From Herpetosiphon aurantiacus DSM 785 (GTDB taxonomy: Bacteria; Chloroflexota; Chloroflexia; Chloroflexales; Herpetosiphonaceae), in contig CP000875.1 of the NCBI GenBank assembly GCA_000018565.1, positions 2,123,199 to 2,187,198 on the forward strand: a stretch of 64,000 nt of DNA, read 5' to 3'. Every line of letters begins with the position of its first letter. Position 1 is the first letter of the stretch. The notes under the pieces were generated by a model. The model was given only the letters and a program-made list of their open reading frames with translations. It was not told the DNA's origin and did not search any database. The position numbers and the translations under genes were made by a program. Of this stretch, positions 63,722 to 64,000 are shown one piece after another.

Positions 63722-64000
63722 GCGCGGTTCAAGCATTGCTCGAACAATTAAATGCACTCGACATAAAATTGTGGCTCGATGGGGCAAATCTGCGGGTAAA
63801 CGCACCTAAAGGGGCATTAACACCCGAATTACGGGCTGCGCTGAGTGAGCAAAAACCGCAATTAATTGCTTGGTTCGAGCACTATCAGGCGACGGCCAAT
63901 TCGAATGCAGCGATTCAGCCAAGCCCACGAACTACGCCTTTACCGCTTTCCTTTGGCCAAGAACGGCTGTGGTTTCTTGACCAACTCGAAGGCCAAAGCA
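63718..64000 (+). CDS. NRPS (partial): TubC-like docking domain and start of a C domain
   Basis: 94 residues before the right edge. Residues 1-52 (AVQALLEQLNALDIKLWLDG ... QLIAWF) match the TubC N-terminal docking fold, used to recruit an upstream partner. PLPLSFGQERLWFLDQLEGQ then opens a condensation domain. The ATG overlaps the PKS stop. The position after a PKS with an ACP C-terminus fits a PKS-to-NRPS handover. Confidence 0.9.
   Translation, partial: MSAVQALLEQLNALDIKLWLDGANLRVNAPKGALTPELRAALSEQKPQLIAWFEHYQATANSNAAIQPSPRTTPLPLSFGQERLWFLDQLEGQS

Overview
The window (about 50% GC by eye) looks like a chromosome segment of a secondary-metabolite-rich filamentous bacterium, most probably a Chloroflexota member of the Herpetosiphon type. 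That assignment is inferred from base composition, protein style and the mix of a large NRPS/PKS cluster, STAND regulators, LRR proteins, etfBA and dispersed repeats. No marker gene here proves it.

Layout. 1-3.5 kb: a leftward graspetide-like locus with a C39-peptidase ABC exporter (cut by the left edge) and an MvdD-type ATP-grasp ligase. It lies behind a consensus promoter and a leader of roughly 560 nt. 3.8-7.2 kb: a stand-alone ABC exporter and an LRR protein, rightward. 7.3-10.4 kb: a leftward phosphorelay set (hybrid histidine kinase, single-domain receiver, receiver with a LuxR-like tail). 10.6-16.9 kb: housekeeping genes: etfB, etfA, tRNA-His(GTG), a small broken gene, L-asparaginase, glycogen synthase overlapping a GalT/HIT-like protein.

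17.2-25.3 kb: a leftward cassette matching the uncharacterised STM4011-STM4015 families: two radical SAM proteins, an alkaline-phosphatase-superfamily hydrolase, an ATP-grasp protein and the LRR protein STM4015. Here STM4015 is expanded to four tandem paralogs, with a duplicated intergenic module showing that gene plus upstream region was copied. An AspT/YidE-type transporter lies just upstream.

27.2-33.1 kb: single genes: HAF-repeat secreted protein, PRC-barrel protein, atypical SDR, secreted M23 peptidase with six lectin-like repeats, tiny LuxR HTH protein, HTH plus LamG-like fusion. 33.2-35.7 kb: a STAND-type regulator divergent from the megasynthase operon.

36.0-64.0 kb (runs off the right edge): one tightly coupled operon for a lipopeptide. 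FAAL, then ACP-KS-AT-ACP-aminotransferase-C-A-NMT-PCP, then C-A(Asn)-PCP-E, then C-A(Thr)-PCP-E-C-A(Ser)-PCP, then KS-AT-KR-ACP, then the start of an NRPS with a TubC-like docking domain. The opening block has the iturin/mycosubtilin MycA order, so the product should begin with a beta-amino fatty acid followed by an N-methylated residue of unknown identity, D-Asn, D-Thr (or D-allo form), Ser and a reduced malonate unit. Specificity codes were read by eye against the GrsA PheA alignment.
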